NCBI GenBank assembly: GCA_965278965.1
Contig: OZ257127.1
Location: 3,616,854-3,680,853 of the forward strand
DNA length: 64,000 nucleotides
Direction of reading: 5' to 3'
DNA from: UBA10649 sp965278965
Lineage (GTDB): Bacteria > Actinomycetota > Actinomycetes > S36-B12
Position 1 is the stretch's first letter; each line of letters starts with the position of its first letter. Of the stretch, positions 1 to 6,823 are shown one piece after another. The notes beneath the pieces were generated by a model. That model saw nothing but the letters and a program-made list of their open reading frames with translations. It was not told the origin of the DNA and did no database searches. The position numbers were made by a program, and so were the translations under genes.

Positions 1-498
1 GTAGATGATTGCCTGGCCCGCCCACGCGGACAGCGCGACGAAGCGTATGGCGAACGTCGTGATCGAGACCTCGCTGTCCCCGCTCCGCCGCCAGGTGTTG
101 AACGAGGTGTAGGCCTGCATCCACGCCAGTCCTGAGCCGGCAACGAGGGCGAGCGAGACGAGGCTGCGGGGGAGCACCAGGGTGAGGGTGAGGAGTCCCG
201 CGGTGCCAGCCACCAGCCAGAGCAAGACGAGCCACACGCGCAGCGCTCGCACACGGGAGATGGCGATGATCACCCACGCGCTGGTGAGGAGAGTCCCGGA
301 GTTGGCGATCACGAACAGGGCGTTGCCGACCCGAAGCCCGTACCCGACGCCAACGCAGCACTGGGTCAGGTAGAGGACCCACATAGCGATGTTGACGCCC
401 GCGTCGCTGTCGCTTCGCCAGATCTTGACGGCCTGAGGGAGGCTGTTCGAGATGGCTGCGGCGGCGGCGACGATGCCGAGCGCGATCGCTGGCGTCAC
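1..498 (-). CDS. PQ-loop (SWEET-like) membrane protein, 3' part outside window
   Basis: The reading frame begins with GTG at 498 behind a GGAGG at 503-507 and runs off the left edge, giving 166 residues without a stop. It is almost entirely hydrophobic, with about five or six membrane segments. Near the N-terminus it contains SLPQAVKIWRSDSDAGVNI, the Pro-Gln dipeptide and following Ser/Asp-rich turn of PQ-loop/SemiSWEET proteins. A second related segment (NTWRRSGDSEVSITTF) near residue 145 looks like the matching loop of the other half, so it is probably a two-repeat protein. PQ-loop proteins move small solutes such as sugars or amino acids; the substrate here cannot be told. It is transcribed away from the DinB gene, and no partner gene is visible. 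Confidence 0.75.
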   Translation of the reverse strand, partial: MTPAIALGIVAAAAAISNSLPQAVKIWRSDSDAGVNIAMWVLYLTQCCVGVGYGLRVGNALFVIANSGTLLTSAWVIIAISRVRALRVWLVLLWLVAGTAGLLTLTLVLPRSLVSLALVAGSGLAWMQAYTSFNTWRRSGDSEVSITTFAIRFVALSAWAGQAIIY

Positions 499-517
499 TC
501 GTCCTCCACGGCGGTCG

Positions 518-536
518 ATATTAGTTAGCCAGGCTA
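518..536 (-). promoter_or_regulatory. -10 box and palindrome before the PQ-loop gene
   Basis: On the minus strand TAATAT (518-523) is a good -10 hexamer, 20 nt before the GTG. Directly upstream lies the 11-bp palindrome TAGCCAGGCTA (526-536), placed between -10 and -35 where a repressor would block RNA polymerase. The cognate regulator is not identifiable in the window. Confidence 0.4.
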
Positions 537-612
537 TCGATAGTGGGCGCTGCGTGCTGTCTAGAGACCGAAACTGCGCGCCGTCGGGGTTACCGGTGTC
601 GGTCGCCGCGGG

Positions 613-618
613 TACGGT
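613..618 (+). promoter_or_regulatory. Leaderless-type -10 box of the DinB gene
   Basis: TACGGT lies exactly 6 nt before the ATG at 625 and no Shine-Dalgarno is present. Transcription starting about 7 nt after this hexamer would begin at the start codon itself. The same arrangement recurs across the window. Confidence 0.55.
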
Positions 619-624
619 GCCCAG

Positions 625-1164
625 ATGACGGACTTCAGCGGTGACGACCGGGTCATGCCGCCGGTGGCGGCGGACGAGGCAGCGACGATGCTCGGGTTCT
701 TGAACTATCAGCGGGACACGCTGCGGTGGAAGTGCACCGGTCTGACGGCAGAGCAGCTCAACACGGCGCTCATGCCGTCGGCGCTCACGCTCGGCGGCCT
801 GCTCAAGCACGCGGCCGTGGTCGAGGCCGGCTGGCTGAACCAGTACTTCGCCGGTGGCGTCGTGAAGCCGTCCTGGTTCGACGCCCTGGACCACAGCGAC
901 CCGGACTGGTCATTTACCTCGGCGGCGTCCGCGTCGCCCGACGAGCTCCTCGCCTGGTACGACGAGTCCATCACCGTCTCCGATCAGGTCATCGGCGAGG
1001 CGTTGGAAGGCCCGGACGGCTTCGGCACGATGTCGCAGGGCACCGAGGACGGTCAGGCGACGTCGCTGCGGTGGATCGTGTGCCACCTGATCGAGGAGTA
1101 CGCCCGCCACAACGGCCACGCCGACCTGATCCGCGAGTCGATCGACGGCGCGTCGGGGGAGTAG
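625..1164 (+). CDS. DinB/DUF664 family protein
   Basis: A 179-residue soluble protein of the DinB-like four-helix bundle (DUF664) family. The histidine at residue 62 (GGLLKHAAVVEAGW) and the C-terminal HLIEEYARHNGHADLIRE segment (about residues 154-170) supply the three histidines that bind a divalent metal in this fold. In actinobacteria DUF664/DinB proteins include mycothiol- or bacillithiol-dependent transferases and many uncharacterised paralogues; the substrate is unknown. Length is normal for the family. The start follows a TACGGT hexamer by 6 nt, so the mRNA is probably leaderless. It stands alone, divergent from the PQ-loop gene and convergent with the DUF385 gene 30 bp downstream. 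Confidence 0.85.
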   Translation: MTDFSGDDRVMPPVAADEAATMLGFLNYQRDTLRWKCTGLTAEQLNTALMPSALTLGGLLKHAAVVEAGWLNQYFAGGVVKPSWFDALDHSDPDWSFTSAASASPDELLAWYDESITVSDQVIGEALEGPDGFGTMSQGTEDGQATSLRWIVCHLIEEYARHNGHADLIRESIDGASGE

Positions 1165-1194
1165 CCGCCGCTGCCGAGGCTGGCAGGTGCCCGC

Positions 1195-1611
1195 TCAGGC
1201 GGGGTCGAGGATGACGACCGGGATCACCCGGGAGGTGCTCTCCTCGTAGCCGGCGAAGCCGGGATAGTCACTCTTCTGCTTGGTCCAGATCGGCTCGCGC
1301 TCGTCGGGGGAAGCTGTTCGAGCCTGGAACGCGACCGTCCCGGTGCCGATCTCGGCCGTGACGTCGGGGTTGGCGACGAGGTTGCGGTACCAGTCGGGGT
1401 CGGTGTCGGCCCCGGCCTTCGACGCGAACACGGCGATCCGCCCGCCCCCGAGGTCCTGGTACATCATCGGGTTGACGCGGTCGAGACCGGACTTGGCACC
1501 GGTGGTGTGGAGGAGCAGCAGGGGTGCGCCCTCGAAGGGTCCGCCGACCCGACCCTCGTTCGCGCGGAACTCCTCGATCACGTGATCGTTCCAGTTTCCA
1601 GGCTCGCTCAT
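1195..1611 (-). CDS. DUF385 / deazaflavin (F420)-dependent nitroreductase-type oxidoreductase
   Basis: A 138-residue split beta-barrel protein of the DUF385 (Ddn-like, F420H2-dependent quinone reductase) family. The signature LLLHTTGAKSG near residue 34 and the DPDWYRNLVANPDVTAEIG block near residues 71-89 are the conserved cofactor-binding parts. Members reduce quinones or nitro compounds with F420H2, or act as heme/flavin-binding proteins; which applies is not visible. The start MSEPGNW is chosen because the longer upstream frame has no homology-like content. Length is full for the family. It is convergent with the DinB gene and divergent from msrB. Confidence 0.85.
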   Translation of the reverse strand: MSEPGNWNDHVIEEFRANEGRVGGPFEGAPLLLLHTTGAKSGLDRVNPMMYQDLGGGRIAVFASKAGADTDPDWYRNLVANPDVTAEIGTGTVAFQARTASPDEREPIWTKQKSDYPGFAGYEESTSRVIPVVILDPA

Positions 1612-1786
1612 CGCCGTCCCTCTTCCGTGTGCTCGCGGTGCCGCTCGACCTGGCGCGTGCACTCGTTGACGCACAGCGTAGGCGTCCCGAGGATCGCCAA
1701 GACTTCGAGCGTCGAGGTCGGGACCAAATCCGAAGCCATCGGTGTTGGAGCAGATGACGCCGCAGCCGGCGGCGGAAGGAGGCACT

Positions 1787-2257
1787 GTGAGCACGGAGTA
1801 CCAGAAGACCCCCGAGGCAGTTGCGCGCCTCACGGCGGCGCAGCGCCGGGTCACACAGGAGGACGGCACCGAGCCGGCATTCCGGAACGAGTACTGGGAC
1901 CACCACGAGGACGGGATCTACGTCGACGTCGTGTCCGGCCAGCCGCTGTTCACCTCGCGCGACAAGTACGACAGTGGCACCGGCTGGCCGAGCTTCACCC
2001 GGCCGATCGAGGATGACGCGGTGACGACGCACACTGACCGCACGCTGTGGATGTCGCGGACCGAGGTCCGATCCGCGGGAGCGGACAGCCACCTGGGCCA
2101 TGTGTTCGACGACGGACCGAGGGCACAGGGCGGGCTTCGCTACTGCATGAACTCGGCGGCGCTGCGGTTCGTGCCAGCCGATGAGCTCGAGGCGCAGGGG
2201 TACGCCCAGTACCGCGCAATGTTCGGAACAGTCGACGAGACGACGGAGGACAACTGA
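1787..2257 (+). CDS. msrB: Peptide-methionine (R)-S-oxide reductase MsrB
   Basis: A 156-residue MsrB that reduces methionine R-sulfoxide in oxidised proteins. The catalytic cysteine is residue 120 in RYCMNSAALRF; the SGTGWPSF block and HLGHVFDDGP complete the active site. The GTG at 1787 is preferred to an upstream ATG at 1742 because GGAGG lies just before it and the usual N-terminus starts there. Two family features are absent: the CxxC pairs that bind zinc, and the usual resolving cysteine, which is Thr65 in SGTGW. It is thus a zinc-free, one-cysteine form. Its stop overlaps the msrA start by one base (TGATG), so both reductases are translationally coupled and repair both diastereomers. 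Confidence 0.93.
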   Translation: MSTEYQKTPEAVARLTAAQRRVTQEDGTEPAFRNEYWDHHEDGIYVDVVSGQPLFTSRDKYDSGTGWPSFTRPIEDDAVTTHTDRTLWMSRTEVRSAGADSHLGHVFDDGPRAQGGLRYCMNSAALRFVPADELEAQGYAQYRAMFGTVDETTEDN

Positions 2258-2796
2258 TGGACGACGGCATGATCACGCGACGCCCGGGGACGCAGACGGC
2301 GGTCCTGGCGGGCGGCTGCTTCTGGGGCATGGAGGACCTGATCCGGCGGCAGCCCGGGGTGCTCGACACCCGGGTCGGCTACACCGGCGGGCAGAACGAC
2401 CACGCCACCTACCGCAACCACCCGGGTCACGCGGAGGCGATCGAGATCGTCTACGACCCGTCGGCGACGACCTACCGCGACCTGCTCGCGTTCTTCTTCC
2501 AGATCCACGACCCGTCGACACTCAACCGGCAGGGGAACGACATCGGCACCAGCTACCGGTCAGCGATCTTCCCGCTGGACGACGAGCAGGCCCGGATCGC
2601 TCGGGAGACGATCGCTGATGTCGACGCCTCTGGCCTGTGGCCGGCACCGGCCGTCACGACGATCGAGCCGGCCGGCCCGTTCTGGGAGGCAGAGCCGGAG
2701 CACCAGGACTACCTGTTGAACTACCCCAGTGGCTACACCTGCCACTTCCCGCGGGCCGGCTGGGTGCTGCCGGCACGTAGCCAGTCCGACGCCTGA
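2257..2796 (+). CDS. msrA: Peptide-methionine (S)-S-oxide reductase MsrA
   Basis: A 179-residue MsrA with the invariant GCFWG motif, nucleophile Cys21, followed by GVLDTRVGYTGG and the NDIGTSYRSAIF block. Cys162 in GYTCHF is a candidate resolving cysteine. The enzyme reduces methionine S-sulfoxide in proteins and free methionine, normally recycled by thioredoxin. A GGAGG lies about 9 nt before the ATG, which shares its A with the msrB stop codon. The two genes form a small oxidative-repair operon, closed by a strong hairpin at 2815-2850. Confidence 0.95.
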   Translation: MDDGMITRRPGTQTAVLAGGCFWGMEDLIRRQPGVLDTRVGYTGGQNDHATYRNHPGHAEAIEIVYDPSATTYRDLLAFFFQIHDPSTLNRQGNDIGTSYRSAIFPLDDEQARIARETIADVDASGLWPAPAVTTIEPAGPFWEAEPEHQDYLLNYPSGYTCHFPRAGWVLPARSQSDA

Positions 2797-2814
2797 CCCG
2801 TCGGGCGGACGACG

Positions 2815-2850
2815 GGTGTGCTGGTGCGGACTACTCCGCACCAGCACACC
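2815..2850. terminator. Two-way hairpin terminator between msrA and the DUF4386 gene
   Basis: Arms 2815-2830 and 2835-2850 are perfectly complementary over 16 bp with a CTAC loop. A weaker stem (2796-2802 with 2811-2817) overlaps its left edge. It lies between convergent genes. No U-run follows, as is common in GC-rich actinobacteria. Confidence 0.75.
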
Positions 2851-2870
2851 AACCAGCGGCTCCCCATGAC

Positions 2871-3563
2871 TCAGAGGATGAGCGCGATTCCCAGGCCCAC
2901 GAGCCACGCCGACCAGGCGATGTAGGCGAAGGGCGTGACCACGCCTGCCAGATGCCAGCCGTCGCGCTCGAACGGGCCGACGAACTCCAGGCTGCACAGC
3001 GCGAGCACCGCCCCGACCACGATCCCGACGATCCCGAGCCACGCCGGTGCTGCGGTGGACTGCGTGAGGGCTACTCCGACGAGCACGGTCCATCCGCCCG
3101 TGAACAGGTAGCCGAGGTGCTCGCCGACGGCGACGCCGAGGTACCGGTTGACCGTCTGGAACACGACGTCGACGGCGGCCTTGGTCTCCGGGCTCGCGTC
3201 GGGGTCGTTCGCGGTCCTCGCCAGGTACGGCACGACGAACGGCCACCGCACGAGGCCCAGGAACTGGACCGCCGCGGCGATGACGCCCACCGCGGCACCG
3301 ACGGTCACGACGGTGGCGTCTGCACCGGGGAGCTGGAGTGAGAGCAGGACCGCGAGGGGGGCGATCGCGACCGCCGTCATCGCGAAGATCCACCACCACG
3401 TCACCAGCCGCGTACCGCCTTGCCCGAAGCGCGCGAGCACCTCTCCCGTCGGCTGCCGGAGGATGTCGGGGTAGCTGAACAGCTTCGCCAGCATGGCGAA
3501 CGCCACGTTGAAGACAATCGGGAGCGCGACCAGCAGGATGCCGGTGAGCGTCGTGGCGCTCAT
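2871..3563 (-). CDS. DUF4386-like integral membrane protein
   Basis: A 230-residue protein with about six or seven membrane helices (for instance residues 5-30, 55-75, 83-110, 155-200 and 208-230). The arrangement, with a loop RWPFVVPYLARTANDPDASPETKAA between helices, matches DUF4386-type proteins, whose function is unknown. Its ATG overlaps the stop of the preceding membrane-protein gene by 4 bp (ATGA), so it is translated as the last gene of the MMPL-led operon. No catalytic residues can be pointed out. The assignment to DUF4386 is by overall pattern and is moderately sure. Confidence 0.7.
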   Translation of the reverse strand: MSATTLTGILLVALPIVFNVAFAMLAKLFSYPDILRQPTGEVLARFGQGGTRLVTWWWIFAMTAVAIAPLAVLLSLQLPGADATVVTVGAAVGVIAAAVQFLGLVRWPFVVPYLARTANDPDASPETKAAVDVVFQTVNRYLGVAVGEHLGYLFTGGWTVLVGVALTQSTAAPAWLGIVGIVVGAVLALCSLEFVGPFERDGWHLAGVVTPFAYIAWSAWLVGLGIALIL

Positions 3564-4147
3564 CGCGTGTCACCCGCCGTGACCTCATCGCTCGAGGTGG
3601 AGGCCGGCTTCGGTGCCGGCGCTGTGCGGAAGTCGGGACGGATGATCCCGTAGAGGACGAGCCCGCAGATCGCGGTGGCCGTGATCGCCCCGCTGGCGCC
3701 GAACGTCACGTAGCCACGCTCCTTGTCGACGATGACGTTGGCGGTGATGAGCCAGGCGAGCGCCCAGGTGCCGCCGACGACGACCGGCCACAGCGCCGCT
3801 AGGCGGGTCCGCAGGACGAACGCCTGGGCGAGTCCGACCACGACACCGCTCACCAGTCCGCGGACGACGAGGTCACCCGTATCGGTTCCCGCCGAGGTCA
3901 CGAGTGCGGCGAGACTGCTGCCCGCCGCCATGCCGATGGCCGTCACGAGGATCCACACGGCGGAGATCCCACGCGGACGCAGCACGAGCCACTGGGCAGT
4001 TCCCAGGACGGCACCGCTGATGGCACCCGCGAGGAGTCCCGTGAGCGCCCCAGTGATGGAGCCGACCACGGTGACGGCGGCGAGGCTGCCGAGGGGGAAG
4101 CCGAGAAAGGTGAGGAGCCACAGTGCGTATCGCTTGAGGAATGTCAT
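3560..4147 (-). CDS. Small integral membrane protein, unknown function
   Basis: A 195-residue protein with about six hydrophobic segments rich in Gly/Ala, including GSITGALTGLLAGAISGAVLGTAQW and later GLVSGVVVGLAQAFVLR. The two GALxG-A-G-AQW-V-LR stretches look like an internal duplication of a glycine-zipper hairpin. The C-terminal 25 residues are polar and probably cytoplasmic. I do not recognise the family. It starts 5 bp after the MMPL stop and overlaps the next gene by 4 bp, so the three membrane proteins are one transcription unit and may assemble or act together in export. A longer upstream frame exists but covers the end of the MMPL gene and is rejected. Confidence 0.8.
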   Translation of the reverse strand: MTFLKRYALWLLTFLGFPLGSLAAVTVVGSITGALTGLLAGAISGAVLGTAQWLVLRPRGISAVWILVTAIGMAAGSSLAALVTSAGTDTGDLVVRGLVSGVVVGLAQAFVLRTRLAALWPVVVGGTWALAWLITANVIVDKERGYVTFGASGAITATAICGLVLYGIIRPDFRTAPAPKPASTSSDEVTAGDTR

Positions 4148-4152
4148 GTCGT

Positions 4153-6360
4153 TCACGCTCCGATCGTGAGGGTGGGGGTCGTGGGGTCCGTGCTGGGCGC
4201 GTCGACCTCGTCGGCCGGCTCTGACGGCGGCCCCTCGATGTCGAGCGCTGGGATGACGCGGTCGAGCCAGGCCGGCATCCACCACGCCCGATCGCCGAGC
4301 AGCTGCATGACGGCGGGCACGAGCAGGAGCCGGACGACGGTCGCGTCGATGATCACCGCCGCAGCCATTCCGATGCCGATGATCTTCAGGAACACCTGGT
4401 CGTCGAAGACGAAGGCCCCGAAGACGACGGTCATGATCAGCGCCGCAGCGGTGATCACCTTGGCCGTCGAGGCGATGCCGTCCGCGACGGCGAGGCTGGT
4501 GTCCTTCGTGCGCAGATACTCCTCGCGGATACGCGAGAGCAGGAACACCTCGTAGTCCATGGACAAGCCGAACAGGATCGCGAACATCATCATCGGGATG
4601 AACGCGGGGATCGGCGTCGGCGTCGTGATGCCGAAGAGGCTGCCGAACCATCCGCCTTGGGCGGCGAACGACACGACGCCGTAGGCGGCGATGATCGAGA
4701 GGAGGTTCAGGACCGCCGCCTTGATCGCGACTGGTACGGAGCGGAACACCGCGAGCAGCAGCAGGAACGACAAGCCGATGACGGCGGCGATGAAGATCGG
4801 CAGACGTGCGGCGATGCTTGCCGTCTGGTCCGCGTTCGCCGCCGTCAGTCCGCCGATGCTGACGGTCACGTCCGTCCCGTCGACGGCGGCGGGCACGACT
4901 TCCTCCCGCAGGTTCGACAGGAGGTCCGTCGTCGCGTCGTCCTGCGGGCTGGCAGCGGGCGTCAGCGTGATGACCGCGGCGGTCCCGTCGGCGTTGGGGA
5001 TGACGGGTGAGACCGCCGCCACGCCCGGAGTCGCCCTGAGGTCGTCGGCGAGGCCGTCGAGAACCTGCAACGTCTCGGGGTCCCCCTGGTCGGCCACGAG
5101 GACGAACGTGCCGTTGGCTCCGGGGCCGAAGCCGTCGGTGAGCAGGTCGTAGGCCTGACGGGTCGTCGTGCTCGCCGCGTCATTGCCCGCATCCGGGAAG
5201 CCGAGCTTGAGCCCGAAGACGGGGAGGATGAGCACGGCGAGGACGGCGAGCCCGGCCCCACCGGCGATGAGCGGACGGCGCTGCACTGACCTGCTCCAGC
5301 CGAACCAGAACCCCTGCCGGCTCCCGGGCTGACGGATGGACCTGCGGCGCCGGGGTAGTCCGAACCGATCGATGTTCCGGCCGGCGAACCCGATGAGTGC
5401 GGGCAGGAGCGTCAGGGTCGCCGCGAGGACGGCGCCGACCGTGATGACCGCCGAGATCGCGACTCCCGCCACGTACGGCTGGTTCATCGTCAGCATCCCC
5501 AGGAGCGAGATGACGACAGTGACGCCGGCGAAGACCACGGAGCGCCCGGCAGTCGCCATCGCGATGCTCGCGGCCTTGCGGGGCTCGTGGCCGGAGGCGA
5601 GCTCGCTGCGGTAGCGCGTGACGATCAGCAGGGCGTAGTCGATGCCGACCCCGAGACCGATCATCATCGCGACCGAGCTGGCCCAGTCGGGCACCGAGAC
5701 CAGCCGGGCGAGAAGGGTGCCCCCGGCCATGCCGATCCCGACGCCGACCAGTGCCGTTGCCAGTGGCAGTCCCATCGCCACCAGCGATCCGAAGGCGACG
5801 AACAAGATCACGGCGGCGATGACCAGTCCGGGGATCTCGGAGCCAAGGCTGCCCGCCTCGGCTGCGCTGATGGCCTGGCCGCCGAGCTCGACATGCACGC
5901 CTGCCGCGTTGGCCGCCTCGCTTGCCTCGAGCATCGTGGTCGCGGCCTCGACCGGGAACCGAGATGCCGGGACGTCGAGCTGGACGACGGCGAACCCGAC
6001 GTGTCCGTCGGCGTTGACCTGAGCCGCACCCTCGGGTTGCCACGGCGCCGTGACGCCCGTGACGTGCGGGAGACCCGCGAGCTGGTCGAGCATCGGCTCG
6101 ACGACCCGGCGGACCTGTGGCGAGGTGACGCCGCGAGCGTCGTCGATGACGACGGTAACGGTGTCGCCCGACGCAGCCGGGAAGCGCTGCGTCAGCAGCT
6201 CGGCGGCGGCGGTCGACTCGGTGCCGGGGGCGAGGTAGTCCTGGCGGGTCTGGCCCCCGAAGGCCATCGCCGCGACGTTGAACGCCACGAGGGCGACGAT
6301 CCAGGCGGCCACGACGACGAGTCGGTGCCGGAATGACCATGAGGCGATCTTCCGCAGCAT
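4153..6360 (-). CDS. MMPL-family (RND-type) exporter
   Basis: A 735-residue transporter with the MMPL/RND duplication: TM1 near residue 18, a large extracytoplasmic loop, then TM2-6, and the same again in the second half. Both halves carry the proton-relay signature (GVGIDYALLIVTRYR near residue 240 and GLSMDYEVFLLSRIREEYL near 590). MMPL proteins use the proton gradient to export lipids, siderophores or drugs. The start MLRKIASW begins at the true N-terminal amphipathic segment; a longer frame to 6453 would add 31 arginine-rich residues and is rejected. It heads a three-gene membrane operon, divergent from a small gene and the SARP regulator, with paired direct repeats in the shared control region. 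Confidence 0.93.
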   Translation of the reverse strand: MLRKIASWSFRHRLVVVAAWIVALVAFNVAAMAFGGQTRQDYLAPGTESTAAAELLTQRFPAASGDTVTVVIDDARGVTSPQVRRVVEPMLDQLAGLPHVTGVTAPWQPEGAAQVNADGHVGFAVVQLDVPASRFPVEAATTMLEASEAANAAGVHVELGGQAISAAEAGSLGSEIPGLVIAAVILFVAFGSLVAMGLPLATALVGVGIGMAGGTLLARLVSVPDWASSVAMMIGLGVGIDYALLIVTRYRSELASGHEPRKAASIAMATAGRSVVFAGVTVVISLLGMLTMNQPYVAGVAISAVITVGAVLAATLTLLPALIGFAGRNIDRFGLPRRRRSIRQPGSRQGFWFGWSRSVQRRPLIAGGAGLAVLAVLILPVFGLKLGFPDAGNDAASTTTRQAYDLLTDGFGPGANGTFVLVADQGDPETLQVLDGLADDLRATPGVAAVSPVIPNADGTAAVITLTPAASPQDDATTDLLSNLREEVVPAAVDGTDVTVSIGGLTAANADQTASIAARLPIFIAAVIGLSFLLLLAVFRSVPVAIKAAVLNLLSIIAAYGVVSFAAQGGWFGSLFGITTPTPIPAFIPMMMFAILFGLSMDYEVFLLSRIREEYLRTKDTSLAVADGIASTAKVITAAALIMTVVFGAFVFDDQVFLKIIGIGMAAAVIIDATVVRLLLVPAVMQLLGDRAWWMPAWLDRVIPALDIEGPPSEPADEVDAPSTDPTTPTLTIGA

Positions 6361-6427
6361 GATGTCCTGCTTTCGGCTGAGAGGGCGCTGGCCGCCCTCG
6401 CTCACTGCAGATGCTGGGCAGCCGCGC

Positions 6428-6502
6428 TGACGCCGGTCTGACACCGCGCGCACGCAGAAGACGGACCGGCGTCAGCGGCGCGTCAGCGTTCGGCTGCATC
6501 GT
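6428..6502. promoter_or_regulatory. Divergent pair of 11-bp-spaced GTCAG direct repeats
   Basis: On the plus strand GTCAG occurs at 6471 and 6482, exactly 11 bp apart, and is followed by CATCGT (6497-6502), a -10-like hexamer 6 nt before the ATG at 6509. On the minus strand the same motif occurs at 6431 and 6442, again 11 bp apart and pointing at the MMPL gene. OmpR/SARP-type winged helices bind such repeats head-to-tail. The SARP gene next door is the obvious candidate, but binding is inference. Confidence 0.5.
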
Positions 6503-6508
6503 GGAGGC

Positions 6509-6823
6509 ATGGATCACGACCTTGATGATGTGGTGCGACGCACGATCGGCGGCGACGCCTCCGCGCGTGCGAGGCTCGACGCGCTCGCCGACGAGGGGCG
6601 CGAGCCGATCGCCATGGCACTCGTCGCCGTTCTGCTCGGGGACACCGATCGCCTCGAGCCAGCGGCCCAGGCGGCGACCTCGACCCGTGACCGGCAGATC
6701 GTCGCGATCGCGTCGGCGCACCTGTCCGGTGACCGCGAGCTCGTCGGGGCGTTGGCCCGCGACCACCTCGTCGACTACCCGGACAGCCTCATCGTCGCGT
6801 GGCTGGTCGGGCGCGAGGTCTAG
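6509..6823 (+). CDS. Small helical (TPR-like) protein, unknown function
   Basis: A 104-residue, mostly alpha-helical acidic protein without cysteine, membrane segment or signal. Helices alternate in the way of short tetratricopeptide-like repeats, for instance around AIAMALVAVLLGDTDRLEPA and HLSGDRELVGALARDHLVDYPD. I do not recognise a named family. A -10-like CATCGT stands 6 nt before the ATG; GGAGG is present but only 1 nt away from the start, too near for normal initiation. Its TAG stop overlaps the stop of the convergent SARP gene by 4 bp, so each transcript is antisense to the other's end. Codon use agrees with a real gene. Confidence 0.65.
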   Translation: MDHDLDDVVRRTIGGDASARARLDALADEGREPIAMALVAVLLGDTDRLEPAAQAATSTRDRQIVAIASAHLSGDRELVGALARDHLVDYPDSLIVAWLVGREV

